Assembly (NCBI RefSeq): GCF_017355885.1
Contig: NZ_JAFEUU010000008.1
Span: 62,001 to 126,000 of the forward strand
DNA from: Sabulicella rubraurantiaca
Lineage (GTDB): Bacteria; Pseudomonadota; Alphaproteobacteria; Acetobacterales; Acetobacteraceae
DNA length: 64,000 nt
Reading direction: 5' to 3'
Made by a program: the position numbers and the translations under genes. Under the pieces are notes generated by a model, which saw nothing but the letters and a program-made list of their open reading frames with translations, had not been told where the DNA came from and did not search any database. Shown one piece after another: positions 16,415 to 24,542 of this stretch; the stretch's first letter is position 1; every line of letters starts with the position of its first letter.

Positions 16415-17356
16415 ATGGAGGAAAAGAAGCCGGCCAAGGAGACGGAGAGCGCCGTTGTTCTCGACATCGAGACGGTGCCTGACCTCGATGCGGCGCGCCG
16501 CCTGCTCGGCTTCGGACCCGAGGCGCAAGATCAGGAGGTCCGCGCCGCCCTGACGGATTATTGTCGCCGACCGGGCCAGAAGGACGAGGAGGTCTTCGTC
16601 AAACCCGTCCTGCAGAAGATCGTCGCGATCTCGGTGATCCTGTGTCGCCGCACGGAGAACGTCGAGAAGTCGCGGGGCTGGGAGGTGTTGCGCATCGCCA
16701 CCCGGCACACGGGCCATGGGAGCGAGCGGGACATGCTGGAGCGGCTGGATCAGCTTCTCGGGCCCCGCCGGGAGACCAACAAGCAGCCCTGCATCATTGG
16801 CTGGAACACGGCGGGTTTCGATCTGCCCTTGGCCCGCCTTCGCGCCGTGGCGCTGCGCCTGCCGGCTCAGTACCTCGCCTATCGCAAGCCCGCAGGGATT
16901 CAGGACTGGAAGTTCGAGAAGGAGCACGGATACCCGCTGCCGCATGACTACTGGCGAAAATACGCCGACTGTCATGTGGACCTGATGGAGATCATGGCGA
17001 ACTGGGGCGCCAGCACAAGGTACAAGCTGGTCGAAATGGCGGCTGCGATGGGACTACCTGGAAAGGCCGACGGCGTGGAGGGTTCCATGGTCGAGCCCAT
17101 GGTCAACGAGGGCCGGATCGAGGAGGTGGGCCGTTACTGCGAGGGCGATGTCGGCCTGCTCTACGGTGCTTGGCTTCGCTACCAGCTTGCTTGCGGCCAT
17201 CTCAATGAGAAGGAGCACGCGCAGAGCTGGAAGTCCTTGGCGGACTGCGCCCGGACCCGCGGCGAGCGGTTCGATCATCTGCAGCCGCTGCTCGACGTCG
17301 CAGACATAGAAGCGCGCAACGCCGGCCTCCTGACAGCCGAACCCGTCATGGCCTGA
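16415..17356 (+). CDS. PolB-like predicted 3'-5' exonuclease
   Basis: The 313-aa protein matches the DNA_pol_B_exo2-type family of stand-alone exonucleases. ExoI is VVLDIETVPDLDAARR (Asp and Glu metal ligands). ExoII is CIIGWNTAGFDLPLARLR. ExoIII-like residues lie in VGRYCEGDVGLLYGAWLRYQL. It should degrade single-stranded DNA 3' to 5' and is usually a repair enzyme. The ATG at 16415 follows GGGAGG. It is followed 110 bases later by the HU-like gene. Confidence 0.85.
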   Translation: MEEKKPAKETESAVVLDIETVPDLDAARRLLGFGPEAQDQEVRAALTDYCRRPGQKDEEVFVKPVLQKIVAISVILCRRTENVEKSRGWEVLRIATRHTGHGSERDMLERLDQLLGPRRETNKQPCIIGWNTAGFDLPLARLRAVALRLPAQYLAYRKPAGIQDWKFEKEHGYPLPHDYWRKYADCHVDLMEIMANWGASTRYKLVEMAAAMGLPGKADGVEGSMVEPMVNEGRIEEVGRYCEGDVGLLYGAWLRYQLACGHLNEKEHAQSWKSLADCARTRGERFDHLQPLLDVADIEARNAGLLTAEPVMA

Positions 17357-17466
17357 GGCGGCACCTCCGTATTCTTCCTCGGTGCGAAAAAGGATTCCCA
17401 AGCGGTGTGGCTTGGGCTTCAAAGAAATGCGCTCGCCCAGCGAGGCTTTTTCAAGGGAGTGGAATT

Positions 17467-17778
17467 ATGTCCAAGGCGCTCATCATCGAGACGATCAAGA
17501 GCAACATCGAGATCACCGGGGTCGAGGCCACGCGGCTGGCCGGCGAGATCATCGGGGCGCTGCGCGACGAGCTGGTGAAGGAAGGCCGGCTGGCTCTACC
17601 CGAGATCGGTTCCTTGACGGCGCGTGAGCGGGCGCCGCGCTCGGGCTTCAACCCGCGCACCCAGGAGAAGATCAAGATCAAGGCCGGCGTGGGCTTCAAG
17701 TTCCGTCCCTCGGCCTCGATGAAGACGGATGCGCTGTCGGGTCTCAAGAAGGCGAAGCGCAAGGCCGCCAAGGGCTGA
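17467..17778 (+). CDS. HU/IHF-family DNA-binding protein
   Basis: The 103-aa protein has the HU fold order: helical N-terminus (ALIIETIKSNIEITGVEATRL), then LPEIGSLTARERAPRSGFNP with the RxGxNP beta-arm sequence, and KIKIKAGVGFKFRPS at the end of the body. A short Lys/Ala tail follows. It bends and compacts DNA as a dimer. The start is at 17467, where GGGAGTGGAATT provides the ribosome site. Confidence 0.88.
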   Translation: MSKALIIETIKSNIEITGVEATRLAGEIIGALRDELVKEGRLALPEIGSLTARERAPRSGFNPRTQEKIKIKAGVGFKFRPSASMKTDALSGLKKAKRKAAKG

Positions 17779-17788
17779 TCCGCAGCGA

Positions 17789-18316
17789 ATGAAGATACTT
17801 GTTTGGGCGGCCGCCGCGCTGGTGGCCGCCGGTTTCGCCTCTGTGCCTGCGCACGCCCAGGGGCCGCGAACCGAGCGCATCCCCGGCGGTGAGGTGCGGC
17901 TGGAATGGCCGGAGCTGAATGGGGACCCACGGCTGCGGCAGACGCTCGCCATCGGCCCGACGCGGCTTGCGATGCAGGCCACGGACCTCGGCGAGTTTTC
18001 CCTGCAGGCCAATGGGCGGGCGCTCCTCACCGGCGAGGAGGGCTTCGGCGGCTTTGCGGGTGTGTATCCGGCGCAGGACCGGACCTTCGTGCTGCTGACC
18101 GTCGAAAGCGGCGGGCGCGTGTGCCCGGCCCGGTTCCGCATCCTGGAGATGGGGCAGGGGGGAATGGCGGTCTCGCCGGCGTTCGGAACCTGCGCACCCA
18201 ATCCCCGCGCGACGGTCACGGAGGATGGGCGGCTGCGGGTGCAGGTCGCGGCTTGGCAGCGGCGCGCCGCGCAGGTGGTGACGTTTCGCGATGGGGCGAT
18301 GCGCGAGGGACGGTAG
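17789..18316 (+). CDS. exported hypothetical protein
   Basis: The 175-aa protein has a signal peptide (LVWAAAALVAAGFASVPAHAQ, cleaved near residue 24) and a beta-rich mature domain with no recognised family. It includes two cysteines (GGRVCPARFRI and FGTCAPN) that could form a disulfide in the periplasm. The ATG at 17789 is 11 bases after the HU gene stop. The stop lies directly at the first CRISPR repeat. Confidence 0.7.
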   Translation: MKILVWAAAALVAAGFASVPAHAQGPRTERIPGGEVRLEWPELNGDPRLRQTLAIGPTRLAMQATDLGEFSLQANGRALLTGEEGFGGFAGVYPAQDRTFVLLTVESGGRVCPARFRILEMGQGGMAVSPAFGTCAPNPRATVTEDGRLRVQVAAWQRRAAQVVTFRDGAMREGR

Positions 18317-19735
18317 GAATTCCCGCGCGGGCGGGGAGCGGCTCGACAAGCACATCGGCGAGTGCGTGATGGCGGGTGCATCCCCGCGAGGCGAGGAACA
18401 TCTCCGCCCGCTCGTCATCGGTCACACGCATCGCGGATCATCCCCGCAAAGGCAGGGGAACGTGTCGAGGACGCGGGTGGCACCAACACCTTTGAAGGGC
18501 CATCCCCGCAAGGGCAGGGAGGAGCAGGCCTTGCTCTGGGTCCGATTCTTTTGATCGGGCCATCCCCGCGAGGGCAGGGAAGCTGTCATGGGTCAGACCA
18601 CGGGCAACGTCTACGCCGGGCCATCCCGCAAGGCAGGGACACTCAGCCCATAAGCGCATCCAAACGCAAAAGACCGGCTCATCCTCTTCGGGCGAGGAAC
18701 AGAGACAGTTCGTGATGATGGCGTCCTGGATGTTCGGTGCAGCCCCGCAGGCGGGGACCTGTTGAACGCCAAGCCAGGGGTCGTCGTGACGATCGGGTCA
18801 TCCCTGCAAGTGCAGGGAACGGATGAATACGGTGCGTGGTCGGGACCTCGTGTGCGGTTCATCCCCGCTCGGCGGGGAATGCAGATTGTCTCCTCCAGCA
18901 CCATTTCCAACGCTGGATCATCCCCGCAAGGGCGAGGAGCTTGCGGCCCACAAGCGCATGCATACCAAAAAGATCGGCTGACCCCCGCAGAAGCAGGGAA
19001 CCTCTCGGTCTTGGTCTCGGCGGTGCATATGATGACCGGCGCATCCCCGCGAGGGAAGGGAGCCGGATTTCAGCTGGGCCGAGTTCGCTTCTACCGAGGG
19101 CCATCTCCGCAGAGGCGGAGAGTGGGACTGGCGAGCAGGCAAACTCACCTAGCAGACCGGTGCATCCCCGCAGGGCGGGGAAGAGGTTTGCACGCTGATC
19201 GCCTTGCATCACACCCCTGGATCATCCCCGCGCGGGCGGGGAACACATGCGCCTCTTCGGCAACTTCGAGAAAAACGTCGGCGCATCCCTGCGTGGGCAG
19301 GGAAAGGACGCGCTGCGGCTTTAGCCGCCCGTTGGGTTGGGCTCATCCCCGATGGCGGGGAACACCAAGGCACTGATGTCGGCGGCACATAGGAGCCAGG
19401 ATCATCCCCGCTGACGCAGGGAACCTCTTCGGGTGCTGGACCTCAAGCCGCCTCATTCGGGCTCATCCCCGCAGCGCGGGGGCCAAGGCAACAGCAACTA
19501 TGGCCGCACCACCGATCTCGGCTCGTCCCCACGCGAGCAGGGGAACAACTGGGCCGTGAAGGTGCGCTGTAACGGGCGTGTGGCTCATCCCCGCACGCGC
19601 GGGGAACACCTCAAGATGCCCTACGAGGAGCGCAAAGAGATCGGCTCACCCCGCAGGCGCGGGGAACACGGTCGCTGCGGCTAGAGTGACACCAGTCTAT
19701 TTGGATCATCCCCGCACGTGCGGGGGACACTCTTC
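18315..19735 (-). CRISPR. degenerate type I-E CRISPR array, 24 repeats
   Basis: Twenty-four repeats with the core ATCCCCGC-N4-GCGGGGAAC (as read on the plus strand) recur every 58-62 bases, usually 60 or 61. Core A positions are 18319, 18380, 18440, 18502, 18562, 18623, 18681, 18741, 18800, 18861, 18920, 18981, 19043, 19103, 19164, 19224, 19285, 19345, 19404, 19465, 19525, 19587, 19648 and 19708. The repeat matches the E. coli type I-E repeat read in reverse, so crRNA should be made on the minus strand, with 5' handles like AUGAGCCG. That direction puts the leader at the right end. The repeats differ from one another, but arm pairing is often kept. Copies nearest the presumed leader (19587, 19648, 19708) are closest to consensus, and 19224 is also intact. 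Confidence 0.9.
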
Positions 19736-19926
19736 CCGAAAGTCCTTGTTATCAAAGTTTTTCAGCCGGATCTCCCAATCGAGAATGGCGACCTGCCTTC
19801 TGAAGGCGGCGCGCGGCCCAATGAGAAAAGTGCCAGTGTCGACATCCAAGGGCCTATTGGCGTCAACGGCTGCTGGAAATGGGGCGATATGGGCTTTGAT
19901 TCTCGTATATCGCTCAAGAGGCTGCG
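19736..19926 (-). other. candidate CRISPR leader region
   Basis: This 190-base stretch lies between the RTX stop and the leader-proximal repeat and is less GC-rich near the array (TTGTTATCAAAGTTTTTC at 19746-19763). By position it should contain the array promoter. One minus-strand frame is open across it without a start codon (including AILDWEIRLKNFDNKDF), so it may also be a gene remnant. I could not match it to Cas1 or Cas2. Confidence 0.4.
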
Positions 19927-20934
19927 TCAGGTGAGAAGGTAATCTCCCGTGGTCAGGCTGCCACTGTCGACACCAGCGAGCGTCACGGCTCCAAAGCCCG
20001 ACACGCTGATCACCGTGTCGGCTCCAACCTGCTGCACACGCACGTGCGGCTCTCGCGGTCCGTGCAGGCCAAGCACGGCGAACTCCAGGATGTCCTCACC
20101 CGGCTGGAAATCGCCGACCCAGTCCCGCCCGAACCGGCCCGTGAAGACGAACCTGTCCTGCCCACCTTCGGGAGGATCGCCAGGGGGATCCGCAGCGGCA
20201 ATGATGGCGAAGTCGCCCCAGAGCGTGTCATTGCCGGGTCCGCCGTTCAGCACGTCATCGCCGCCACGCGCCTCGCCGGTCTCGGCCTGCAGAGCGTCGC
20301 CATACAGGGTGTCGTCGCCGCTACCGCCCGCCAACTCGTCGTTTCCGCCCGGGGCGTTGAGAAACGTCGCATCACCTAGCACCACGTCGTTCCCTGCCCC
20401 GGCCTGGAGCTGGTCATCGCCGGCTATGGCGCCTGCGAACATCTCATGCGCGTCGCCACGCAGAACGTCGTCCCCATCGCCGCCAAGGAGGCTATCACTT
20501 CCTCCCCCGCTGCCTGCGAACATCCAGAACGCATCGCCCATCAGCACGTCGCTACCGCCACCGCCGTCCAGCAAGTCGTCAGCACCCTGGCCGCTCAGCT
20601 CGTAGTAATCGCCAATCAGCCAGTCACCTCCGAGGCCACCGAAAAGGCTGTCCTGACCAGCGAGGCTTCCATAGTTGCCGTCTCCGAGGAGGGTATCGTC
20701 ACCCTCTTCCCCGAAGAGCAAGTCGTTGCCGCCCTGGCCGTCGCCGACCACGATGTAAGCGTCGCCGTACAGCACGTCGTTGCCGTCGCCGCCCCGGAGA
20801 GTATCGTGGCCGCCCTGGACATCAAGGATGCTGCTGCCGAACTCGCCTGGCAGGTCCTCGACGTCACCAAACAGTCTATCCGGCCCCGGCGTGCCGGTAA
20901 TGGTGTCGTCGCCAAGCGTGGTGCTGAGTGCCAT
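19927..20934 (-). CDS. RTX (haemolysin-type calcium-binding repeat) protein
   Basis: The 335-aa protein consists largely of RTX nonapeptide repeats of the GGxGxDxLxG type (for example GGDGNDVLYGD, GEEGDDTLLGD, GGSGDDTLYGD and GGPGNDTLWGD), ending in a hydrophobic C-terminal domain (VISVSGFGAVTLAG) like a type I secretion signal region. Such proteins bind calcium and fold after export. The start is at 20934 with AGGAGGG upstream. A longer frame to 21117 has a doubtful N-terminus. No type I exporter genes are nearby. It occupies the place where cas1-cas2 normally sit between cas6e and the array. Confidence 0.85.
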   Translation of the reverse strand: MALSTTLGDDTITGTPGPDRLFGDVEDLPGEFGSSILDVQGGHDTLRGGDGNDVLYGDAYIVVGDGQGGNDLLFGEEGDDTLLGDGNYGSLAGQDSLFGGLGGDWLIGDYYELSGQGADDLLDGGGGSDVLMGDAFWMFAGSGGGSDSLLGGDGDDVLRGDAHEMFAGAIAGDDQLQAGAGNDVVLGDATFLNAPGGNDELAGGSGDDTLYGDALQAETGEARGGDDVLNGGPGNDTLWGDFAIIAAADPPGDPPEGGQDRFVFTGRFGRDWVGDFQPGEDILEFAVLGLHGPREPHVRVQQVGADTVISVSGFGAVTLAGVDSGSLTTGDYLLT

Positions 20935-21109
20935 GACGGCCCTCCTGTCGATAACACGCTGATATTCATAGCAGTTCCGATAAAAGCGGACCAGAAAATC
21001 CGAACTCATCCGGGCAATGCCGGTTTCTACACCTCGCCGGACGGCCAAACAGCCGGCCCGGCGAGGGTCGTGATTGGCTGCGCGGAAGCACCCTTCTCGC
21101 GACCGAAGT

Positions 21110-21808
21110 TCAGACACGGCCGGTGAACAGCATCAGGCCGTGTCCAAAGGCGCGGGCCCGGCCGAGACCTGATGCTATGGCCTCCCGGAGCTTGCCGGGG
21201 TCCGTCACCTCCAGCACGCCGACGAGATCGGCGACATCCAAGCGGATCTGCTGCCCTTTTCCGGCGCAAGCGCGGCTGAGCGAGGTGTGACGCTCCTGTT
21301 CGACCTGGAGATCCAGCAACGCGAAACCGTGCTGCTCGCCCTTGCGGGAAAGCCAGTCCCGAAGTGCGGCATGAACCAAGCGGTCCTTCTCTTCGGGCGC
21401 GGCGTCCCGCGGCAGGCCGCGCAGCGCCTTGGAGACGACGCCGAGCCGCTTTCCCCGCTTCTTGAGGAGGCCGCCTTCCTCGCGCACCGAGGCTGTCGGA
21501 TTCACGCGCAGCTTGAAGCCCCAGCGGTCCCCAGCCGCCAGCGATAGCGGCAGGGGTTTGGTCCGCAAGTGGAACAAACCATGCGGGTCGCGCGGCTCGC
21601 GATGCGAAAGCACCCAGGCCACGTCGTCCTCCAGCCGCCACAGGAAGTCACGGCGGTCGTCGCGCGCCTCATGGAACAGGCCCCAAAGGAGCTTGTGCCA
21701 GGTGTCTGAGCGCTCGCTGTCGTCACGCGGCTGCAGCAAGGGCACGAAGGCCTGTGACGGCTGGTCGCGGCGCAGGCTGACCTGCGAAAGCCAGAGGGGA
21801 TGCGTCAT
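21110..21808 (-). CDS. cas6e: CRISPR repeat endoribonuclease Cas6e
   Basis: The 232-aa protein has the Cas6e/Cse3 plan: an N-terminal RRM-like start (LWLSQVSLRR), central GLFHLRTKPLPL and FKLRVNPTASVREEG, and the C-terminal glycine-rich ARAFGHGLMLF loop that marks RAMP proteins. It cuts pre-crRNA at the repeat hairpin and stays in Cascade. Its start overlaps the cas5e stop by 4 bases. The start context is GGAGATCCCCCG-ATG, one of the C-rich start boxes seen through this locus. Confidence 0.92.
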   Translation of the reverse strand: MTHPLWLSQVSLRRDQPSQAFVPLLQPRDDSERSDTWHKLLWGLFHEARDDRRDFLWRLEDDVAWVLSHREPRDPHGLFHLRTKPLPLSLAAGDRWGFKLRVNPTASVREEGGLLKKRGKRLGVVSKALRGLPRDAAPEEKDRLVHAALRDWLSRKGEQHGFALLDLQVEQERHTSLSRACAGKGQQIRLDVADLVGVLEVTDPGKLREAIASGLGRARAFGHGLMLFTGRV

Positions 21809-22518
21809 CGGGGGATCTCCGCCACGAATTCGGCGCGGCTGTCGTATTGCCGGCGCACGCGCGAGCGCAGGGCATCGAGACGCTGCTCCACCCGGCCCGA
21901 GAGGGTGAGGGAGGCGGCGTCCGCTTCGTCCAGCGCGAGGGTTTGGTGCTTCTCCCCGCCCGCATAAACGTCGAGAAGTCGCTTGCCCCGTCGCCCCGAC
22001 AGCACCGTGTTTTCCGGCCCCGTCTGAGCACGCTCCTTCAGGGCGACCTCGGCGTTCGGAACCTGAATGATGCGCGGGGCCAGGGGCAGGGCGAGCGGGC
22101 AGCAGGCCCGCCCGAGGTAGGGAGCGAAGACGGGCCGTCGCATGGCTTCCGCCACCTGCTCCAAACTCCAGGGTGAGGCCTCCCGCTCCCAGAGCGCCCC
22201 GAGGTGCCAGACATCCTCGCGGTACTGGCGGCGAGTAATGCGGGTGGTCAGGGACGAAGCACCCGGCACGCGGAACTGGACCGTGTGGTAGTCCACGCTC
22301 ATCCGCCCAGGGGCGAGGGTGAGCACGCCGAGGCCGAAGCAGCGCTCGATTTCCAGATGCGCGGCTTCGTCCGACCGTTCCACGCCCAGACAGGCCGCCA
22401 CGAGGCCGAGCAGGCCCGACCGGGTGGGCCGGGCTTGGCTCGGGCGGATCTCGCCCAGCGCCAACTCGCCGAAGGCGGCGAGCGGCGCCACCAGGGCGAA
22501 GGTGAGATGCGGGCGCAT
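21805..22518 (-). CDS. cas5e: Cascade subunit Cas5e
   Basis: The 237-aa protein matches Cas5e/CasD: HLTFALVAPLAAFGELALGE at the N-terminus (where the family has LxGPMxSWG), then RPTRSGLLGLVAACLGVER, and the mid-protein DYHTVQFRVPG, TTRITRRQYRED and VFAPYLGRACCPLA. Cas5e binds the 5' handle of the crRNA. The start is one base past the cas7e stop and lacks its own SD, so translation is probably coupled. The first motif is less canonical than in E. coli, but the overall pattern is clear. Confidence 0.92.
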   Translation of the reverse strand: MRPHLTFALVAPLAAFGELALGEIRPSQARPTRSGLLGLVAACLGVERSDEAAHLEIERCFGLGVLTLAPGRMSVDYHTVQFRVPGASSLTTRITRRQYREDVWHLGALWEREASPWSLEQVAEAMRRPVFAPYLGRACCPLALPLAPRIIQVPNAEVALKERAQTGPENTVLSGRRGKRLLDVYAGGEKHQTLALDEADAASLTLSGRVEQRLDALRSRVRRQYDSRAEFVAEIPR

Positions 22519-22519
22519 C

Positions 22520-24007
22520 TCAGGGCGTCAGGGCGAGGGCGATGAGGTCCTCGCGGCTGATGCTCGGCGGCAGCTTCTTGCCCTGGCAGGGCTCAGCCTT
22601 CTTGTCCGCTTTCCCGAATGGCACCCGGGCCGCGACCGCCTCTGCGATCTCCGCCGGCATCCGCGTGGTCATCATCGCGGCGGCATTCCCGTTGCCATAG
22701 ATGCGGTTCAGCCGCGCCCGGTAGTCGAGCAGCGAGCCGATCGAGGCATTCAGCAGGTCCTCACCCGACACCGGCATGGCGAAGGCGCCGGCGAGGGAAC
22801 GGGGCTGCTCAGCGCCGACCTCGACCAATGTGAAGTCCACGGGCGGATAGGCCGCGAAGCTCGCTTGCCGTCCGCCCGGCACCGCAGCCGGCAGGGCCTC
22901 GATCAGCGCGGTGATGGTGTCGCGGAGGAGGGCATTTTTCTCCTCAGCAGCCAGCCCGGTGCCGAGATTCCGCTCCAGCAGGGCGCGGTTCAGCACGAGA
23001 TACTGGTAGTAGACGCCGGAGCCGAAGAAGGCGGTGTCGATGTGACCGGCGCCGGTCTCGTCCGCGCCGCTGCGATCATCCATCCCGGAAAAAAAGTCAT
23101 CCTCAGCGACGGCGCGATGCGTGGTGAAGGCATGGGCCACATGCAAGGCGGCCGTGCGGTCGAATTCGTGCGCGTCAGCGAACATCCGCCCCATGAGCGC
23201 GACATCCACGCCCGGATCGGCCGCGTTCAGCACCGCCGCGCGGATCTCGCCCTGCGCCCTGCCAATCGCCTTCTCGTCACGCTTGGGCTTGGGGGCCGGC
23301 TTGCCGCCCTTCCTGGACTTCTCGGCCGCCTTGGCCTTGGCGGCGGGCGCGGCCGTGGGCGTGCCGAACATGTCGGTCGCACCTAGCACGGTGCCGGAGA
23401 AGTCGTCCTGCGCGGGCCCATCCTGCGCGCCCTCGGGGCCGGCATCGGCGTCGGCCGCGGGCGCCGTCTCCTCCGGTGGGATCGCCGCCAGTGTCAGGAA
23501 GGCCTTGATCCTCTCCGCATCCGCGAGCGTCTCGACCAGGAAAGCCTTGAGGCGCTGTTCCTCGAAGGGGGAAAAGAAGGCGAGCGTCTTGTTCTGGATA
23601 CGCCCGTTGGTCTTCTCAGCCGCTTCGAGCTTGCCAAACGCCTCGGCGATGAAGTGCGACAGGGTCAGCCGGTCCGCCGCGGAGAGGGACTGCGCGGCGG
23701 TGGCGTGCCGGGCCTCAATCTCGGCACGAATCGTCTCGCCGATGCGCCGGGTCCGTGCGCCGATCAGGCTCTCCAGCCGCGCCTGGAAGGCGGGCGAGAA
23801 GCGCAGCGCGCGCTTCTGGCTTTGCGAAGACAGCCGCAGGCGGGGCACGCCGCCCACGTTCGCCTGCTTGGGCTGGCCGGCCTCATCGCGGTTGAGGTTG
23901 TGCAAGCCGATGAAGCGCAGGAGGTGGATCTGCACGAAGGGCCGCTCGGCATAGGTGGGGGCATCCCCCGCGCGCAGCGGCGCGGAGGCAATGGTCGTCT
24001 TGGTCAT
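22520..24007 (-). CDS. cas7e: Cascade backbone subunit Cas7e with long internal insertion
   Basis: The 495-aa protein is clearly Cas7e/CasC: VQIHLLRFIGLHNLNRDEAG, LRLSSQSQKRALRF near residue 60, and the later GSGVYYQYLVLNRALLERNL and FTLVEVGAEQPRSLAGAF. Six copies normally coat the crRNA. It is over 130 residues longer than the E. coli protein. Residues about 176-247 are a low-complexity Ala/Pro/Lys insertion containing DDFSGTVLGATDMFGTP. The start context is GACGAGACCCCC-ATG with an upstream CCTCCTCC tract and no SD. Confidence 0.93.
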   Translation of the reverse strand: MTKTTIASAPLRAGDAPTYAERPFVQIHLLRFIGLHNLNRDEAGQPKQANVGGVPRLRLSSQSQKRALRFSPAFQARLESLIGARTRRIGETIRAEIEARHATAAQSLSAADRLTLSHFIAEAFGKLEAAEKTNGRIQNKTLAFFSPFEEQRLKAFLVETLADAERIKAFLTLAAIPPEETAPAADADAGPEGAQDGPAQDDFSGTVLGATDMFGTPTAAPAAKAKAAEKSRKGGKPAPKPKRDEKAIGRAQGEIRAAVLNAADPGVDVALMGRMFADAHEFDRTAALHVAHAFTTHRAVAEDDFFSGMDDRSGADETGAGHIDTAFFGSGVYYQYLVLNRALLERNLGTGLAAEEKNALLRDTITALIEALPAAVPGGRQASFAAYPPVDFTLVEVGAEQPRSLAGAFAMPVSGEDLLNASIGSLLDYRARLNRIYGNGNAAAMMTTRMPAEIAEAVAARVPFGKADKKAEPCQGKKLPPSISREDLIALALTP

Positions 24008-24017
24008 GGGGGTCTCG

Positions 24018-24542
24018 TCAGGAGGAGGGGAGGGAGGAGGGCTCGGAAAAGCCCCAGAATTGGTAGACGAGCCGCTGCTTTCGGCGGTCGTTCCAGTCGA
24101 GCAGGGTCTCGGCCAGGTCGATGATGGGCATCGTCCGGCCCAGGAGGTGGACCGTCCGCCGCCATTCGCCGAGCAGCAGTTCGGGCTCGGCGATCTTCAG
24201 CAGCCGCGCGAAGCGATGGGGGTTCATCACACGGCTGTCGCTGCCGGGACGGAGCGCGCCGAGATGGCGGCCCAGGCTTCGTGAGACAGCATTCTCGCGC
24301 ACCTGCGCCAGCACCCCGGCCGTGAGCGCCACCTGCTCGAAGCGGGGTCGGTACTCGGCCGGAAGCTTGCTGAACAGCTCAGCGGCGGCCGGCTGGGTCA
24401 TGAGCGCGAGCAGCGTGTCGGCCCGCGCCAGGGCGGTGCGGCTGCCCGCATCGCCCTTGAAGCTGCCGTTGCCCTGCAGGCGCGCCCACCAGGAGAGCGC
24501 CACGCTGCCATGCGTTTCTTTTTCGGCAGGGCGGGCGCTCAT
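24018..24542 (-). CDS. casB: Cascade small subunit Cse2 (Cas11e)
   Basis: The 174-aa, mostly helical protein has the Cse2 pattern: WWARLQGNGSFKGDAGSRTAL near the N-terminus, RRLKIAEP-like LLKIAEPELLLGEWRRTVHLLG, and DLAETLLDWNDRRKQRLVYQFWG at the C-terminus. Two copies normally form the inner spine of Cascade and hold the non-target strand. The start overlaps the cse1 stop by 4 bases and has GGAGAG upstream inside cse1. Confidence 0.93.
   Translation of the reverse strand: MSARPAEKETHGSVALSWWARLQGNGSFKGDAGSRTALARADTLLALMTQPAAAELFSKLPAEYRPRFEQVALTAGVLAQVRENAVSRSLGRHLGALRPGSDSRVMNPHRFARLLKIAEPELLLGEWRRTVHLLGRTMPIIDLAETLLDWNDRRKQRLVYQFWGFSEPSSLPSS

Noticed and set aside
18762-19376. 204-codon plus-strand open frame through the CRISPR array
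   Set aside because: It reads across repeats and spacers and repeats short Gly/Pro/Arg-rich segments at the array period, so it is not a gene.
19736-19926. Remnant of cas1 or cas2 in the gap next to the array
   Set aside because: A minus-strand frame is open here but no residue pattern of Cas1 or Cas2 could be recognised.
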